Shown: piece by piece, positions 20,152 to 29,237 of the stretch
How positions within the stretch are numbered: the stretch's first letter is position 1
Layout of the letters: the number at the start of each line of letters is the position of its first letter
NCBI GenBank assembly: GCA_017558555.1
Contig: JAFYUJ010000069.1
Location: 1-64,000, forward strand
DNA: 64,000 bases
DNA from: Akkermansia sp.
GTDB taxonomy: Bacteria > Verrucomicrobiota > Verrucomicrobiia > Verrucomicrobiales > Akkermansiaceae
Reading direction: 5' to 3'
Notes under the pieces: model-generated
The model's input: the letters and a program-made list of their open reading frames with translations, nothing else
Database searches by the model: none
What the model was told of the DNA's origin: nothing
Position numbers and translations under genes: made by a program

Positions 20152-21003
20152 TTAGTGTGCCTCTGCTTCATCTTCTTCCCCACCCACCTGGGTCTTGAGG
20201 AAGATGGCTGTCAGCATCAGGAACACAAGAGATTGTACGAAACCTACGATGATTTCCAGAGCCATGAAGGGGAACATGGCCAGCCAACCATAGGCGCCCA
20301 TCTGCTCCAGAATGGCTTCGCCGGCGTAGATGTTACCGAAAAGACGTGCTGCCAGTGCCACGGGGCGTACGCAGATGGAAAGAAGTTCAATGAGGCCCAC
20401 AAAGAAGAAAATGGGCAGCAAGGCGTATTTAAGGAAACCGGTCAGGCCTCCCTTGGGGCCGAACGTGTGGGTGATGAAGTGCCAGGGACCCTGTTCGCGC
20501 ATAACCCAGATGAACCAGAGGATAGCATAGAAGAAGCCCAGGAAAATCGTGGTGTTCAAGTCCGCATTGGCACCGCGGAAAATCGGTTTGCCCTCGTAGG
20601 TGATTTCGCCCACACCGGGGATGAGCCCCATGTAGTTGCTCACCAGAATCAGCAGGAATACGGAAGCAAAATACCAGAAATACTTGCGGGCAAGGTACTT
20701 GCCGGTGAGCCCTTCCACAAAGTTGTAGAGCAATTCAAAGACCCACTCCACAAAGTTTTGCAGACCGCTGGGGATGCGTTCCATCTTGCGCGTGGCCAGT
20801 CGCAGGATGATGGTGATGACAACCACCGCCAATGCAAACATGAGCAAGGAGTTGCTCACCGGTATGGAAAAATCTGACCACAGCGGAATCTCCCACAATA
20901 CGGGGGCATCTATTGACAGCCCGCTGTGTCCGTGCTCCGAGGCGGTTGCCACTCCACCCATCATCATTGCCATTGCGGCACATTTGTGAACAAAAGATTT
21001 CAT
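20152..21003 (-). CDS. atpB: ATP synthase Fo a subunit
   Basis: 283 residues from ATG 21003. A TTG three codons further upstream is possible but less likely. The stator arginine is visible in VRPVALAARLFGNIYAGE, and the C-terminal helices (FMALEIIVGFVQSLVFLMLTAIFL) match the family. The N-terminus is hydrophobic and signal-like. First gene of the operon. No atpI gene precedes it. A promoter with a perfect TTGACA -35 lies directly upstream. Confidence 0.95.
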   Translation of the reverse strand: MKSFVHKCAAMAMMMGGVATASEHGHSGLSIDAPVLWEIPLWSDFSIPVSNSLLMFALAVVVITIILRLATRKMERIPSGLQNFVEWVFELLYNFVEGLTGKYLARKYFWYFASVFLLILVSNYMGLIPGVGEITYEGKPIFRGANADLNTTIFLGFFYAILWFIWVMREQGPWHFITHTFGPKGGLTGFLKYALLPIFFFVGLIELLSICVRPVALAARLFGNIYAGEAILEQMGAYGWLAMFPFMALEIIVGFVQSLVFLMLTAIFLKTQVGGEEDEAEAH

Positions 21004-21017
21004 CGTACGCAATTAGC

Positions 21018-21047
21018 AAAATAGCACCCCCAATCCGCCCCTGTCAA
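21018..21047 (-). promoter_or_regulatory. atp operon promoter
   Basis: On the minus strand a consensus TTGACA (21042-21047), an 18-base spacer, and TATTTT (21018-21023) lie just before atpB. The -10 box ends 14 bases before the ATG, giving a very short leader. Confidence 0.55.
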
Positions 21048-21219
21048 GCAGGAAATGATGTTAAAACAGGATTTTTTCTTTCGTCTGACGATAGCTGTGC
21101 GTACTTGTCTTTCGGCGTGATTTTTTATCAAAAGGTGTTACTTTTTTTCTGACATGTTGGGGCGGATGATGCGATGGGGGCTTGCCATGGAACGGCGGAG
21201 GACCTTAGAATATCCGCCA

Positions 21220-21918
21220 ATGATACGCTTCTCATTATTCGGAGTCTCCGTAAACGTGCAGCCGGCCGTGTTGCTGATGTTGGCTGTGTTGGGAAGCTTT
21301 TTGGGAGTAGATGCCGCGCCGCAATGGCTGAGTGTCTCCATGTTTGTGGTGGTGGGGTTCTTTTGCCTGCTGTCGCATGAGATGGGGCATGCACTGGTGG
21401 GGCGTTGTCTGGGAGGCGGCTCGCCCAAGGTGGTGGTATCATGGCTGGGTGGGGATTGCTGCAATCCGGATGGCGTATTGACCCGGGGGCAGGGGCTGTT
21501 CATGACCGCAGCCGGGCCTCTTTTCACCCTGATGGAAGCTGCGATAGCAGCGCTGCTGCTGTGCTGGCAGTGCGGGGATTGGCAGGCCGGCCTGAGCTTT
21601 GCCGCCAACGCTGTTTTTGGTCGGTTTGCACCAGATGCTTATGGTGGGTGCTCTTCGGCTGTTGTTTTATTTCTGGCCTATACGGTGCAAGTTGGTACTT
21701 GGTGGGCGGTCTTGAATTTGCTGCCTATTTTTCCGTTGGATGGTGGGCAAATCATGCATGGGCTTATGGTATCACCGCGCCGTATGCACATCATCAGCCT
21801 GTCTACAGCGCTTTGTTGTATGCTCTTATGTGCAGCCCTGGGATTTTGGCTGATGATTTTATTCCTGGGCTTTTTGGCATACTTTAATTACCGTTGTTTG
21901 TGGTATACATCACATTAA
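21220..21918 (+). CDS. M50-family (site-2 protease-like) membrane metalloprotease
   Basis: The open frame begins at 21154. Homology suggests the ATG at 21220 (MIRFSLFGVSVNVQPAVLL), giving 232 residues, although 21187 is also possible. The zinc-binding HEMGH (HExxH) lies in membrane helix 2, and the third ligand lies in NLLPIFPLDGGQIMHG (LDG motif). Several further membrane helices are present. Such enzymes cut substrates within the membrane, and known relatives process anti-sigma factors. There is no PDZ domain and no obvious partner nearby, so the substrate is unknown. Confidence 0.85.
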   Translation: MIRFSLFGVSVNVQPAVLLMLAVLGSFLGVDAAPQWLSVSMFVVVGFFCLLSHEMGHALVGRCLGGGSPKVVVSWLGGDCCNPDGVLTRGQGLFMTAAGPLFTLMEAAIAALLLCWQCGDWQAGLSFAANAVFGRFAPDAYGGCSSAVVLFLAYTVQVGTWWAVLNLLPIFPLDGGQIMHGLMVSPRRMHIISLSTALCCMLLCAALGFWLMILFLGFLAYFNYRCLWYTSH

Positions 21919-21922
21919 AAGA

Positions 21923-21950
21923 TTGACTTTTTTCACCAAAGACATACTAT
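21923..21950 (+). promoter_or_regulatory. proS promoter
   Basis: TTGACT (21923-21928), 16 bases, TACTAT (21945-21950). The ATG of proS begins 6 bases after the -10 box, so the transcript would start at or next to the initiation codon. Confidence 0.5.
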
Positions 21951-21956
21951 CTCGCT

Positions 21957-23477
21957 ATGGCTCAACAGAACGCAATCTCGCCCACTCGCGCAGAAGATTT
22001 CCCCGAGTGGTACCAGCAAGTCATTAAGGCTGCCGACCTGGCAGAGAATTCCGAAGTACGTGGTTGCATGGTCATCAAACCATGGGGCTATGCCATTTGG
22101 GAGCTGATTCAGCAACAAATGGATGCCGAATTCAAGCGTACCGGACACACCAACGCTTATTTCCCCTTGCTCATCCCCGTTTCCTATCTTGAAAAAGAAG
22201 CCGAACATGCAGAGGGCTTCGCTACGGAATGTGCTGTGGTGACGCATCACCGCCTGGAGGCTGTGAAGGACCCGGAAACCGGCAAAACACGCATGATTCC
22301 CGCCGGTGAGCTGACGGATAAGTATGTGATTCGCCCCACGTCTGAGACGGTGATTGGTGCCGCTTTCTCCCGTTGGTTGGAGTCGTACCGCGATTTGCCC
22401 ATCAAGGTAAACCAGTGGTGCAACGTGATGCGCTGGGAGATGCGTCCGCGTATTTTCCTGCGCACGGCTGAGTTCCTGTGGCAGGAAGGTCACACCGCCC
22501 ACGAAACGCGCGAAGAAGCAGAGGAAGAGACCGCCATCATGCACAAGGTGTACGAGGATTTCCAGCGCGATGTGCTGGCAGTGCCCTCCATCCCCGGTGA
22601 AAAGACGGAACACGAACGCTTCCCCGGCGCAGTGCGCACCTTTACGGTGGAAGCCATGGTGCAGGACCGCAAGGCTATCCAGGCCGGTACCTCTCACTTC
22701 CTGGGTCAGAACTTTGCGAAGGCTCAGAATATCTCCTTCGCCGGCCGCACCAATGAGCGCCAATTTGCCTGGACAACCTCCTGGGGTGTGTCTACCCGCA
22801 TGATTGGCACGCTGATTATGGCTCATTCGGATGACGATGGCCTGGTATGCCCGCCCCGCGTGGCTCCGCGCCAGATTGTCATCATCCCTGTGACACCCAA
22901 GCCTGACACCAAGCAGGCTATCCTGGATCATTGCCAGGCCTTGGCTGATAAGCTTTCTGCCATGAGCTTCCATGGTATGCCGATTCGTGTGCAGGTCGAT
23001 ACCCGCGACCTCAACGGCGGTACCAAGAAGTGGGAGTGGGTCAAGAAGGGGGTGCCCGTGCGCGTGGAAATTGGTCCCCGCGACCTGGAAAAGGGCTCCG
23101 TATGCGTCTGCCGTCGTGATCAGGCCAGCAACGAAAAGAGCTTCATGGATGAAGCCGCCTTTGTGGATGGCGCCGTGCAGCTGTTGGAAGATATTCAGAA
23201 TGCGCTTTTGCAGCGCCAGCTGGACTTCCGCGACAGCCACATCCGCCCCTGTGCCACGCTGGATGAACTCAAGGCAAACTTCTCCGGCGAAGGTGATGCA
23301 GACTGGCTGCTTTGCCCCTGGGATGGCACGCCCGACGAGGAAGAAGAGCTGGCCAAGAGTCTGCGCATTTCCATTCGCTGCATCCCGCACGGAGAGATGG
23401 GAACCGGCCCGGAAGCGCCCTGCATCCTGACCGGGCGCCCCACGACGCGCCGCGTGCTGTGGGCTCGCAGCTACTAA
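21957..23477 (+). CDS. proS: Prolyl-tRNA synthetase, archaeal/eukaryotic type
   Basis: 506 residues. It charges tRNA-Pro. The class II catalytic core is seen in YFPLLIPVSYLEKEAEHAEGFATECAVVTHH, RPTSETVIGAAFSRWLESYRDLP, and QAGTSHFLGQNFAKA. There is no bacterial insertion (editing) domain between motifs 2 and 3, and the C-terminus ends in the short type-3 tail (..RRVLWARSY). This form is found in archaea, eukaryotes and a scattering of bacteria. Its presence as the only proS in view is compatible with the normal enzyme of this lineage. A long open frame on the opposite strand is a shadow. Confidence 0.96.
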   Translation: MAQQNAISPTRAEDFPEWYQQVIKAADLAENSEVRGCMVIKPWGYAIWELIQQQMDAEFKRTGHTNAYFPLLIPVSYLEKEAEHAEGFATECAVVTHHRLEAVKDPETGKTRMIPAGELTDKYVIRPTSETVIGAAFSRWLESYRDLPIKVNQWCNVMRWEMRPRIFLRTAEFLWQEGHTAHETREEAEEETAIMHKVYEDFQRDVLAVPSIPGEKTEHERFPGAVRTFTVEAMVQDRKAIQAGTSHFLGQNFAKAQNISFAGRTNERQFAWTTSWGVSTRMIGTLIMAHSDDDGLVCPPRVAPRQIVIIPVTPKPDTKQAILDHCQALADKLSAMSFHGMPIRVQVDTRDLNGGTKKWEWVKKGVPVRVEIGPRDLEKGSVCVCRRDQASNEKSFMDEAAFVDGAVQLLEDIQNALLQRQLDFRDSHIRPCATLDELKANFSGEGDADWLLCPWDGTPDEEEELAKSLRISIRCIPHGEMGTGPEAPCILTGRPTTRRVLWARSY

Positions 23478-23498
23478 AGAAAGACCGTAATATTCATC

Positions 23499-23539
23499 CA
23501 ACCGGGTCGGGATATTTGTTCCTGACTCGGTTGTTTTTT
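23499..23539 (+). terminator. proS terminator
   Basis: A 14-bp stem (CAACCGGGTCGGGA paired with TTCCTGACTCGGTTG, with G-U wobbles) and a TATTTG loop are followed by TTTTTTA. Confidence 0.75.
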
Positions 23540-23581
23540 ATCAAAATTGGCGGTAGTTGTACAAAGTCGGGTGCTTTTGAC

Positions 23582-23611
23582 TTGTCAAACGGGTAGGGGG
23601 TAGTATATAAT
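23582..23611 (+). promoter_or_regulatory. Promoter of the ROK-type kinase gene
   Basis: TTGTCA (23582-23587), 18 bases, consensus TATAAT (23606-23611). The start codon at 23626 lies 14 bases beyond the -10 box, so the leader is only about 8 bases and has no Shine-Dalgarno sequence. Confidence 0.6.
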
Positions 23612-23625
23612 CTGCCCGTAACGTT

Positions 23626-25023
23626 ATGAATATTCAACCGAAATTCACGCCCGTGCTGGATCCGGCCTTCGTTGCGCCGGTGCTCTGGAATAAAGCATTT
23701 GAAGAAAAAGTTGCAGCTACTCCCGGTTCTCATACTGTGGATTTGGCTCTGACCCGTCTGGATGGCACATGCTTCCGCTGGAGCGGCAAGATTCTGCCCC
23801 AGGAAGGTGAGAACATCGCTCTGAACAATCAGTACATCGAGCGTATCGTTAAGTTCCTGCTTTGGATGAAGGGTGGCTGCACCATTCTCGTGGCAGGTGA
23901 TGACCAGATTGCCGACATGCTGGCTGCAACCTATTGCGCCGGCGGTGCTCGTGAATTCGACTGGGATTTCATTGGTAAGAAGATTTACGACCAGCCCATC
24001 GAGGTGAAGAAGGTAGCTTGTGCTTGCGAGCTTCCCGCAGAAAACTCCACCTCCGTGGCTCTTGGCCGCAACCTGGATGGCTACCGCATTGGTTTCGACC
24101 TGGGTGGCTCCGACCGCAAGTGCGCCGCTGTGGTGAATGGCGAGGTGGTGTACTCCGAAGAAGTGGTGTGGGATCCCTACCACCAGAAGGATCCCAACTA
24201 CCAGCTCGAAGGTGTGGATGACTCCCTGCTGCGCGCTGCCAAGCACCTGCCCCAGGTGGACGCTATCGGTGGTTCCGCTGCCGGTGTGTATGTGAACAGC
24301 GAGCCCCGCGTGGGTTCCCTCTTCCGCGGTATCTCCCCCGAGGATTTCCAGAATGTGATTCGCCGCATGTTCTACACGCTCAAGGACCGCTGGAGCGAAC
24401 GCATGGGCAAGGAAGTTCCCTTCGAAGTGGTGAACGACGGTGAAGTGACCGCTCTTGCCGGTGCTATGGGTATGAATGATGATGCCGTGCTTGGTATCGC
24501 CATGGGTACTTCTCTGGCTGCCGGTTATGTGGATCCCGAGGGTCACATCATGCCCTGGCTCAATGAGTTGGCCTTCGTGCCCGTGGACTACCAGGAAGAT
24601 GGTGGTGTGGACGAATGGTCTCGCGACAAGGGTGTGGGTGCTATGTACTTCTCCCAGCAGGCTGTGGCTCGTCTGGCTCCCCGTGCCGGCTTTGATTTCG
24701 GCGATATGCCTTATCCCGAGCAGCTCAAGAAGGTGCAGGCCGCTATGCTTGAGGGTGATGATCGCGCTCGCAAGATTTACGAAACCATCGGTGTTGAGTT
24801 CGGCTACACCATTGCTTACTTCGCTGATTTCTACGCCGTACGCAACCTCCTGTTCCTTGGCCGCGTAGCCACGGGTGAAGGTGGCCAGATTATCATCGAT
24901 AAGGCCAACGAAGTGCTCAAGGCTGAGTTCCCGCAGCTCAACATCACGCTCTGCGTGCCCGATGAAAAGACCAAGCGCCATGGCCAGGCTGTGGCCGCCG
25001 CTTCTCTGCCCAAGCTGGGCTAA
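23626..25023 (+). CDS. ROK-type sugar kinase-like protein
   Basis: 465 residues. An N-terminal extension of about 150 residues precedes an ASKHA/ROK-like fold with the phosphate-binding motif FDLGGSDRKCAAVVNGEV near 153. Further motifs are AIGGSAAGVYVNSEPRVGSLFRGI, PFEVVNDGEVTALAG, and GIAMGTSLAAGYVDPEG. ROK kinases phosphorylate free sugars such as glucose, N-acetylglucosamine or N-acetylmannosamine. The Cys-rich zinc motif typical of many ROK members is not visible. The codon bias is strong, suggesting high expression. It has its own promoter and terminator. The family call is probable and the substrate unknown. Confidence 0.68.
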   Translation: MNIQPKFTPVLDPAFVAPVLWNKAFEEKVAATPGSHTVDLALTRLDGTCFRWSGKILPQEGENIALNNQYIERIVKFLLWMKGGCTILVAGDDQIADMLAATYCAGGAREFDWDFIGKKIYDQPIEVKKVACACELPAENSTSVALGRNLDGYRIGFDLGGSDRKCAAVVNGEVVYSEEVVWDPYHQKDPNYQLEGVDDSLLRAAKHLPQVDAIGGSAAGVYVNSEPRVGSLFRGISPEDFQNVIRRMFYTLKDRWSERMGKEVPFEVVNDGEVTALAGAMGMNDDAVLGIAMGTSLAAGYVDPEGHIMPWLNELAFVPVDYQEDGGVDEWSRDKGVGAMYFSQQAVARLAPRAGFDFGDMPYPEQLKKVQAAMLEGDDRARKIYETIGVEFGYTIAYFADFYAVRNLLFLGRVATGEGGQIIIDKANEVLKAEFPQLNITLCVPDEKTKRHGQAVAAASLPKLG

Positions 25024-25035
25024 TCTTTAAATATC

Positions 25036-25081
25036 GGAGGGCAGGGGAATAAAGACGATTGTTCCCCCGCCCTCCTTTTTT
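25036..25081 (+). terminator. Terminator after the ROK-type kinase gene
   Basis: A 14-bp stem (GGAGGGCAGGGGAA with TTCCCCCGCCCTCC, one mismatch) and a 12-base loop are followed by TTTTTT. It lies 35 bases before the start codon of the Ser/Thr kinase gene. Confidence 0.85.
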
Positions 25082-25115
25082 ATTTTTACTCAGGACGCCG
25101 CGCTCCGCTTCTCTC

Positions 25116-28100
25116 ATGAGTGAGAATGATATATGGAAATGTCCACAGTGCCAGACGCCTGTGGATATATCAGAACAAGGGTTCATGTCCGAAATCATGT
25201 GCCCGGGTTGTGGTATGGTCAACACCGTGCATACGGTGTTGCTCAATTTCCGTTTGGAGAGAGTGTTGGGCGTGGGTGGCATGAGCATTGTGCTTCAGGC
25301 CAGGGATTTGGTGCTCAATCGCACACTGGCCATCAAGGTGCTGAGGGACAATTACCGCAATAATCCGGAACGCATTGCGCGCTTTGAAAAAGAGTGCTCT
25401 CTCATGGCCAAGGTGCGCCACCCCAACGTAGTCTCTGTGTATTCTGCCGGCCAGGCTAAGGGGCAATTTTATATTGCCATGGAGCTGGTGGAGGGGCAGA
25501 ATCTGGAGTTGATGGTCTCCCCCTATCAACCGATGGCTCCACTCCGGGCTTTGTCTATCATTCGCCAGGTGGCCAATGGCTTGAATGCAGCCAATAAGGC
25601 CGGTTTACTGCACCGAGATATCAAGCCTGGCAACATCCTGGTGACTCGTACCGGGCGTGCCAAGGTGCTGGATTTCGGGTTGTCTCTTGGCAAGGCAGAC
25701 AGCGATACCGAGGAGACGATTTGGGCAACGCCCTTCTATGTGCCGCCTGAGACCTTGTTGCGAGAGGCAGAGGATGTGCGTACGGATATTTACGCACTTG
25801 GCATGACTCTTCGTTACCTGTTGAGTGGGTGCGAAACCTTTCCCTCGGTCCCGCAGACATCTGAGGAGCTGCTCGATTGCAAACGCAATCTCCAGCGACC
25901 GCGCTGCAAAGAACTTGGCATTGATGAGTCCTATGCGGATTTTATCAGCCACATGACGGCGTATGATATTAACGCCCGTCCGTCCGGGTACGCTGATTTA
26001 TTGCAGGAATTGGATGAAGTGCGTGCCGCGCAGAAGTTGTACGAGGCATCGCGCACCCCTGAACAACAACGAAAAAAACGATTAAGAAGAGGTCTCGTCT
26101 CTAGTGTTATAGTGCTGTTTGGCCTCTTGTTGGCATGGCTTTCCTATCTTATTGCTACACCGGCCCCCGTGTATGAAGCCGTTGATTGTTCTGAATCATC
26201 AGCACAGGCCTGTGAATCAGAACGGATGCTTCAAAGCGCCGAAGAAGCATTAAAACAAAGCGAGATTTCCGCGAGTGTGGCAGCATTCATGCTTCTGGCG
26301 CGAGAGTCGGAGGAACCGACCATGGCGGCATGGGGCGCGGTCATGGCCTATTATTTGGCTCATTTCAGTGGAGATAACGCCACCGCAGGGGCAGCTGATG
26401 ATTTGTTGGATGAAGCATTGAGTCGTAAAGATTCGGACGCTGTCCTCGGTGTAGATGTTTTGAGGCAAATAGACTTGGTTAAGCGGGCAAGCAAGGAAGC
26501 AAATGTTGATACATTTGAGAAAGATATCACGCATCCCGTATTGCGTGCCTTGCTGCGTCTGGCTCGTGTGCAGCATTGCTCCGTTAATTTTGATAAAACC
26601 GGTGTTTTGGTGCAACAGGAGCGTGCTGTAGAAGCGTTTGAATGTGCCCCCGCTCCCTATCAGAAAATTGCATCCCTTATCAAATCTTGGGATGGTGCTT
26701 CTTCCATACTCCATAATACCTGGAAACAAGAGCTTGAAAAAGATTTGCGACGTCTGGATTATGTATCCCTTAATCGCTTATGTGATACATACAATAAATT
26801 GAAAGAGAAAGAGCCTAATCTCGTTCAAAAGGTTGCCGTCATTCGAGAAATGTGCAAGTTTAGTCAGGTGGTTGACGAAATGTTGCGCCGTAAATTCCCA
26901 ACGCGTTACAAGGAGGGGCTCAGTATAGAAAATCGGTTGTCTCTTGTGGGAGAGTTGAACAATCCGCTCTTGGAATCAGAGTTGAAAACATTCTATAAAC
27001 TTGCACAATCCAGGGTGGACGAAGCCGCAGCTCTGAATCCTCACCGCCATACACCGGATAGTTCCGCCCCGTTTGCGGCCTTTATCCGCAAGTGGCTTGT
27101 GGCTCTTTCTCCGGAACAACCGCTCGTTTCCTCGCAAAGGTTCATTATCCTTGCTACACCGCATGGCATGACTCGTATGTCCGTTCGGAATGGAATTGAT
27201 GTAACCGGACCGGATTATACCGGAAAAATCGTAGCTTGCTGCGATTATGGTATGGTGATAGAACGTCACGGAAATAATGTGCCTTCTCGCATTGAAAATT
27301 ATATTCGTGTGGGACAGCATACTTATTGTGCTCTCGCCGGCAACGATGAGACCGGTGTGTGGGTAGACATAGCGGATGAGGATTGGAGAGGCCCTTGTTA
27401 TCTGGATGACAAAACGCTCATCCATCCCCGTACTCACAATAAATACAACACGGCAGAGATTTTGCACCGAACAGAAAATGCCTTGCTGGTGCGCTGGGCA
27501 AATTCAACGGAAAAATCTTATTATGTGAAGACAGATAAGGGCTTGTATCTCCGTGAGAATTCTAAAAATGCACGCTTTTATCACATTGTGTATGCAGATG
27601 GTGTCCCAGGGGCGTTGTGTATTTCCTCGGCCAGGACGGTCATTCGTAATTATGCTTATCATGCGATGCAGGCCTCTATTCAGAATGAGTCTCAGGATCT
27701 GCTGGAAATCCGATATGGAAATGGGCGCATTGAGCGTTTCGTCAATGATGGGAGCGGAGTGTACTTCGAAAATAAGGAGGTGCAGACAACAGGTAAACTA
27801 ACTTCTCTTAAATGGCTGATTACTCCTGCCGGGCTTTTGCCCCGGCGTAACATGGTGTTGGAAAACTCCGGAACAACAGTGCAGCTGAAAATGAATAACA
27901 CCATTCGTACAGCTGATGTTGTGGCTGCCCAGGAAGATAGATTTCAATTAAAATGGCACGATACCAAGTTGATTGAAGAATTCCGTCTCCTGTCGTGTGG
28001 TTGCTATATTTCTGATACTTTCCCCAAGACGTGCAAAGTTTATTCGTTTATAGGATATAGCGCCCGTGGCGTGTTAGTTGTCGGAACGAATGGAAAAGCT

Positions 28101-29225
28101 TCAGAATATACGGAATCCGGGACACGACGAGATGTGCCGGTCCTGGAGCATAATGAAAACCGTTTGCGTGTACAGTCCTCTTCCGGGCAGGTGCTATCCT
28201 ATCTTAACGATGGACGGAACTTGTATGTTTGTGAGGATTCAGCCGATGGACAGAGCTTTGTCCGTATGTGTGAAGTCCCGGGTAAGTGGCAAGGATATAT
28301 TGGCGTTGGAGACAAAAGAGCAATTCATTATTTTCTTCCTGCTAATGGGGCTTGGGCCAACATTGTAAAAAAAGACAAAGATAGTTTTACTGTGCGTTGG
28401 GATACCTATGGCACCACAGAAACATTTAAGCGAGGGAATGATGGTATATACCGCATCCAGAGCGAAGGTGTGTCGGATGCTGATACCACCACCGTATTTT
28501 ATGCTGATGCCTTTACTCAAATTGCAGCGAGTCTGAGCTCGGATCGGAAATCTCTACGGATTTCCCCCAAGTATGGCACTTATGCGGCCGAGGTGCTGCA
28601 TTTTGATGATGAGAAGATGATTTTGAAATGGCCCGCTGCTTTTCTTGGTAATCCCCGCCGTCTGACGTTGCAAGACGGGACTCGCATTGAAACGCAAGAG
28701 GGAACCAATAAGGCAATGGAGTATCGGAAACGGGCAGATGGTGCGTATGTTCCCACGAAAGTGATACTTGGAAATGGCAAAAAGTGTGAAATCCTGACAG
28801 TTCATGATATGGCATATGTGGACTCTGTCACCATATACGGCCCCGGCACAGATAACAAAGCGTGGGTGATGGCACCCAATGGCCAGTGCAGAAGTGCGGA
28901 TGTCTTAAAGTATGACAACAAGGAGCTGGTCTTGGGGTGGCACCACGGTGTAACCTTTACCTACAGATATGATTCGAAGTGGGATATGTATCGGCGCGTA
29001 CCGGATGGCGATGATGGTTTTGTCGCCAATCTTGTTTGGAGCGATACAGAAAAAGCGTTCCTCTTTGTTGAAAATAACAGAGTCAGAGCTTGTTCTCGAA
29101 CGAAATCTTTTTCAGGTCAACTCATAAGCCGCTCCGATTCTGGTTTTACCATCCAGTGGGACGCCAATCAAGTCACGGAATCTTTCTCTAAACAGCCGGA
29201 TGGCACCTACAAGGCCAATCGATAA
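25116..29225 (+). CDS. Transmembrane Ser/Thr protein kinase with zinc-ribbon N-terminus and C-terminal repeat region
   Basis: 1369 residues from ATG 25116. An earlier in-frame ATG at 25059 lies inside the terminator of the previous gene. Residues 1-35 hold a CPQC...CPGC zinc ribbon. A Hanks-type kinase domain spans about 45-315, with Gly loop VLGVGGMSIV, Lys in LAIKVL, catalytic HRDIKPGN near 166 and DFG near 186. A single membrane helix (residues about 326-348) precedes a Cys-containing helical domain. The last ~690 residues are about eight degenerate repeats of ~75 residues with a 'AxVL...D...L.W......E.F....DGxY' pattern. No sensor family is recognised. The repeats lie outside the membrane and probably sense a ligand. 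Confidence 0.82.
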   Translation: MSENDIWKCPQCQTPVDISEQGFMSEIMCPGCGMVNTVHTVLLNFRLERVLGVGGMSIVLQARDLVLNRTLAIKVLRDNYRNNPERIARFEKECSLMAKVRHPNVVSVYSAGQAKGQFYIAMELVEGQNLELMVSPYQPMAPLRALSIIRQVANGLNAANKAGLLHRDIKPGNILVTRTGRAKVLDFGLSLGKADSDTEETIWATPFYVPPETLLREAEDVRTDIYALGMTLRYLLSGCETFPSVPQTSEELLDCKRNLQRPRCKELGIDESYADFISHMTAYDINARPSGYADLLQELDEVRAAQKLYEASRTPEQQRKKRLRRGLVSSVIVLFGLLLAWLSYLIATPAPVYEAVDCSESSAQACESERMLQSAEEALKQSEISASVAAFMLLARESEEPTMAAWGAVMAYYLAHFSGDNATAGAADDLLDEALSRKDSDAVLGVDVLRQIDLVKRASKEANVDTFEKDITHPVLRALLRLARVQHCSVNFDKTGVLVQQERAVEAFECAPAPYQKIASLIKSWDGASSILHNTWKQELEKDLRRLDYVSLNRLCDTYNKLKEKEPNLVQKVAVIREMCKFSQVVDEMLRRKFPTRYKEGLSIENRLSLVGELNNPLLESELKTFYKLAQSRVDEAAALNPHRHTPDSSAPFAAFIRKWLVALSPEQPLVSSQRFIILATPHGMTRMSVRNGIDVTGPDYTGKIVACCDYGMVIERHGNNVPSRIENYIRVGQHTYCALAGNDETGVWVDIADEDWRGPCYLDDKTLIHPRTHNKYNTAEILHRTENALLVRWANSTEKSYYVKTDKGLYLRENSKNARFYHIVYADGVPGALCISSARTVIRNYAYHAMQASIQNESQDLLEIRYGNGRIERFVNDGSGVYFENKEVQTTGKLTSLKWLITPAGLLPRRNMVLENSGTTVQLKMNNTIRTADVVAAQEDRFQLKWHDTKLIEEFRLLSCGCYISDTFPKTCKVYSFIGYSARGVLVVGTNGKASEYTESGTRRDVPVLEHNENRLRVQSSSGQVLSYLNDGRNLYVCEDSADGQSFVRMCEVPGKWQGYIGVGDKRAIHYFLPANGAWANIVKKDKDSFTVRWDTYGTTETFKRGNDGIYRIQSEGVSDADTTTVFYADAFTQIAASLSSDRKSLRISPKYGTYAAEVLHFDDEKMILKWPAAFLGNPRRLTLQDGTRIETQEGTNKAMEYRKRADGAYVPTKVILGNGKKCEILTVHDMAYVDSVTIYGPGTDNKAWVMAPNGQCRSADVLKYDNKELVLGWHHGVTFTYRYDSKWDMYRRVPDGDDGFVANLVWSDTEKAFLFVENNRVRACSRTKSFSGQLISRSDSGFTIQWDANQVTESFSKQPDGTYKANR
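27350..29222 (+). repeat. About eight ~75-residue repeats in the kinase sensor region
   Basis: Protein-level repeats with the core lines YNTAEILHRTENALLVRWA, RTADVVAAQEDRFQLKWHD, WANIVKKDKDSFTVRWDTYG, YAAEVLHFDDEKMILKWPA, RSADVLKYDNKELVLGWHHG and FSGQLISRSDSGFTIQWDAN. Each is followed by a 'dG-Y' turn. Two further copies (around 27600-27790 and 28080-28250) are weaker. The alternating hydrophobic pattern suggests small beta barrels or a propeller-like stack. Confidence 0.6.
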
Positions 29226-29237
29226 ATCATCCAGCCT

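Noticed and set aside
21048-21153. An atpI gene upstream of atpB
   Set aside because: The 100 bases before atpB hold only the promoter, and the next gene (M50 protease) is divergent.
21933-23501. 522-codon open frame antisense to proS
   Set aside because: ProRS motifs are complete on the plus strand. The antisense product is low-complexity and without family features.
23494-24981. 495-codon open frame antisense to the ROK-type kinase
   Set aside because: The codon-bias shadow of a strongly biased gene; its His/Gly/Thr-rich product has no motifs.
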